Assembly: GCF_014174255.1 (NCBI RefSeq)
Contig: NZ_JABEQJ010000003.1
Span: 124,001 to 188,000, forward strand
Length of the DNA stretch: 64,000 nucleotides
Reading direction: 5' to 3'
Origin: Gluconacetobacter sacchari
GTDB lineage: Bacteria > Pseudomonadota > Alphaproteobacteria > Acetobacterales > Acetobacteraceae
The notes beneath the pieces were generated by a model. It worked only from the letters and a program-made list of their open reading frames with translations, ran no database searches and was not told where the DNA came from. Within the stretch, counting starts at the first letter, position 1; every line of letters starts with the position of its first letter. Shown here one piece after another: positions 62,294 to 64,000 of the stretch. A program made the translations under genes and the position numbers.

Positions 62294-62402
62294 GCGAACT
62301 TCTGAACTTCTGCGAACTTGTAGAAGTCCGGAAGTTCGCAAATGTGCGAATTTCCTGCGCGAACTTCTCCGGGTCCCTATAGAGAAGTTCGCAAAGTTCG
62401 CG
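62294..62402. repeat. cluster of GCGAACTT repeats in both orientations
   Basis: Copies of GCGAACTTCT or its complement at 62294, 62304 (partial), 62312, 62322 (degenerate), 62331, 62346 (degenerate), 62359, 62383 and 62394. Two pairs form hairpins: 62312-62319 with 62332-62339, and GCGAACTTCTC 62359-62369 with 62382-62392. No gene lies in this stretch. Could be a regulator array, replication iterons or packaging site. Confidence 0.8.
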
Positions 62403-62610
62403 CCCCCTTTTCCTCGCGAAGAGCCCCCCTGTGCCAGTGCGGTGCCCGCACTTCTGGGCACCCGCTACGCTCGGCCCAGAAGCAGGCTGTCCCAGGGTGG
62501 CTCGGAGCGTTCCGCCGGGGTTCTGCTTCGGGAAGTTCGGAAGGGGTGCATGAACGAATGGTCATCGCAACCCTGTGTACAATCCTGTGGAAAACGGGTA
62601 CGATTGGGGA

Positions 62611-62834
62611 ATGCGCACCCATCGGAAATACGACTGCGGTGGTCACGTCCGGTTCGAAACCCGGTCGTGCGCCGTGTCGGCCGGAAAGCGCATGCGGCGC
62701 AATGGCCGCGCGTCGAGGTGTTCGGGTGTGCCGTGTGCAACGGCTGGCACATCGGCGGGACCGGGTGGCTGAGAGTGCCCGCGCGCAGGCCAGCGCCGCG
62801 CGTTGTGATGATCGGGGTTGGAGGGTTGGAGTGA
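62611..62834 (+). pseudogene. small CxxC/GWH phage protein with apparent frameshift
   Basis: One frame reads MRTHRKYDCGGHVRFETRS and GKRMRRNGRA, the basic N-terminus of small phage proteins; the continuation VEVFGCAVCNGWHIGG lies in the -1 frame. That frame ends in a GTGA overlap with terS, as intact operon genes do. An intact alternative is the second frame alone from ATG 62550 (94 residues, AAGGGG upstream). Confidence 0.4.
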
Positions 62835-63334
62835 CTTCGCTCAACGATAAACAGCGTCGGTTCGTTGAGGAATATCTTGTCGATTTGAACGCAACGCAGG
62901 CAGCGATTCGGGCTGGGTATAGCGAAAAGACTGCCCGTTCCCAGGGGCAGAGAATGTTGACAAATGTTGACATTCAAAAGTGTCTATCCGAAGGGCAAGC
63001 CGCCCGGGCTACGCGGACAAAGATCACGCAGGATCGGGTGGTCCAAGAGATTGCCCGGCTAGGCTTGAGCGACGTTCGTAAGCTGTTCGATGATTCTGGC
63101 CGATTGCTTCAGCCTCACGAATGGGACGACGACACGGCTGCGGCGGTAGCTGCGATTGAGGTCGATCAGCGCAAAGAGCCTGGCGAAGATGGTGAACGAT
63201 ATACGGTCACCAAGATCAAGGCGTGGGATAAGAACAGCGCGCTTGAGAAGCTCATGAAGCATCTCGGACTTTACGAGAGGGACAACGAACAGCGGCAGGT
63301 CATCGTTAACATTCGAGATGACCTGGATGATTGA
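62831..63334 (+). CDS. terminase small subunit
   Basis: 167 residues; binds the packaging site and recruits the large subunit. MTSLNDKQRRFVEEYLVDLN, NATQAAIRAGYSEKTARSQG and the end EKLMKHLGLYERDN are typical of Terminase_2. GTG start with GGAG nearby and a GTGA overlap with the preceding frame; readings further upstream have no homology. Confidence 0.92.
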   Translation: MTSLNDKQRRFVEEYLVDLNATQAAIRAGYSEKTARSQGQRMLTNVDIQKCLSEGQAARATRTKITQDRVVQEIARLGLSDVRKLFDDSGRLLQPHEWDDDTAAAVAAIEVDQRKEPGEDGERYTVTKIKAWDKNSALEKLMKHLGLYERDNEQRQVIVNIRDDLDD

Positions 63335-64000
63335 GGTTGACCTGCCGGCTAACGGCTGGAGAGCGCGCCCTTATCAGCGGCCTCTTTGGCGCTACCTCAG
63401 AGGTGGCGGCAAGAGAGCCTATGAGGTGGCACATCGCCGTTGGGGTAAAGACGACGTGGCCCTGAACTGGGCCGCCATCAGCGCCATGAAGAACGTGGGA
63501 AACTACTGGCACATGCTCCCCGAAGCTAGCCAGGCCCGCAAGGCGATCTGGGACGCGGTGAACCCCCACACGGGGCGACGGCGCATCGACGAGGCGTTCC
63601 CCGCCGAGATCCGGGCGACGACCAAAGACAACGAGATGTTCATCCGGTTCGTGAACGGTTCGACGTGGCAGGTTGTCGGGTCGGATAACTTCAACAGCCT
63701 GGTGGGCTCGACGCCACGCGGCGTCGTGTTCTCGGAATGGGCACTCTCGAACCCGAGCGCCTGGGCATTCCTTTCCCCCATCCTGCTGGAGAATGGGGGA
63801 TGGGCGATCTTCATCACGACCCCGCGCGGCCGAAACCACGCCAAGACGTTCTTCGACGCGATGCGCCATGAGCCGGGCTGGTTTTGCGAGGTGTCGAACG
63901 TCGAGAAGACGGGCCGCTTTACGCCAGAGCAACTTGCGGCAGAGCGGAGGCAGCTTGTGGCCCAATATGGCGAAGATGATGGCGCGGCGAAATACGAGCA
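63327..64000 (+). CDS. terminase large subunit (3' part beyond window)
   Basis: 224 residues visible from MIEVDLPANGWRARPYQR. ATPase motifs: Walker-A-like HRRWGKDDVAL near 36-46 and Walker B RGVVFSEWAL with Glu137; ITTPRGRNHAKTFF follows. Overlaps terS by 8 bases. The nuclease domain lies beyond the window. Confidence 0.93.
   Translation, partial: MIEVDLPANGWRARPYQRPLWRYLRGGGKRAYEVAHRRWGKDDVALNWAAISAMKNVGNYWHMLPEASQARKAIWDAVNPHTGRRRIDEAFPAEIRATTKDNEMFIRFVNGSTWQVVGSDNFNSLVGSTPRGVVFSEWALSNPSAWAFLSPILLENGGWAIFITTPRGRNHAKTFFDAMRHEPGWFCEVSNVEKTGRFTPEQLAAERRQLVAQYGEDDGAAKYE

Noticed and set aside
1-64000. CRISPR array
   Set aside because: No series of 25-40 base direct repeats with unique spacers was found; the tandem units seen are 13 bases long and the repeats near 62300 are irregular.

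Overview
The window is GC-rich alphaproteobacterial chromosome. Gene content (OprB porin, several TonB receptors, penicillin acylase, FUSC exporter, DUF4070 radical SAM protein, an alaC-hom-glpX-recJ block) suggests an acetic acid bacterium of the Acetobacteraceae, perhaps Gluconacetobacter or Komagataeibacter. That placement is inference; there is no rRNA to confirm it.

Region 1 (1-16.2 kb): the start of an RND efflux pump gene; a minus-strand operon of OprB porin, AEC transporter, ThDP enzyme of acetolactate synthase type and zinc alcohol dehydrogenase, closed by a long perfect hairpin; a decayed LysE exporter; a D-2-hydroxyacid dehydrogenase; a penicillin acylase family enzyme; a TonB receptor; an AI-2E family permease.

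Region 2 (16.2-26 kb): glycerophosphodiester phosphodiesterase divergent from a MarR regulator plus FUSC exporter, with a clear palindrome between them; a siderophore-type TonB receptor behind a Fur box; a remnant that resembles an MFS exporter; a third TonB receptor.

Region 3 (26-32.7 kb): a compact operon, tetR - NCS2 permease - nicX - nicF - nicE - nicD. It encodes the whole lower half of the maleamate pathway, from 2,5-dihydroxypyridine to fumarate. The ring-hydroxylating nicotinate genes are absent from the window, and an NCS2-type permease replaces the known nicotinate transporter. Aquaporin Z follows.

Region 4 (33-42.3 kb): B12-binding radical SAM protein, taurine/sulfonate-type ABC transporter, a poly-serine small protein, two tandem diiron ferritin-like proteins, a ClpP paralogue with Asn in place of the triad Asp, and an OmpA-like lipoprotein.

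Region 5 (42.4-48.2 kb): housekeeping genes alaC, hom, glpX, recJ and tRNA-Glu(CTC).

Region 6 (48.2 kb to the end): the left part of a prophage integrated at the tRNA-Glu 3' end. A leftward operon of about 13 small genes, mostly with overlapping stops and starts, ends in an integrase. A low-GC regulatory hub follows, with an XRE-pentapeptide-repeat fusion as probable repressor, repeated operators and a Cro-like protein. A rightward operon then carries RusA, CHC2-Toprim primase and a RepA-like ATPase, interrupted by antisense cassettes. After it come a BrnT-type toxin with an XRE antitoxin, a cluster of GCGAACTT repeats, and the terminase genes. The prophage runs off the window, so attR and the structural genes are not seen.
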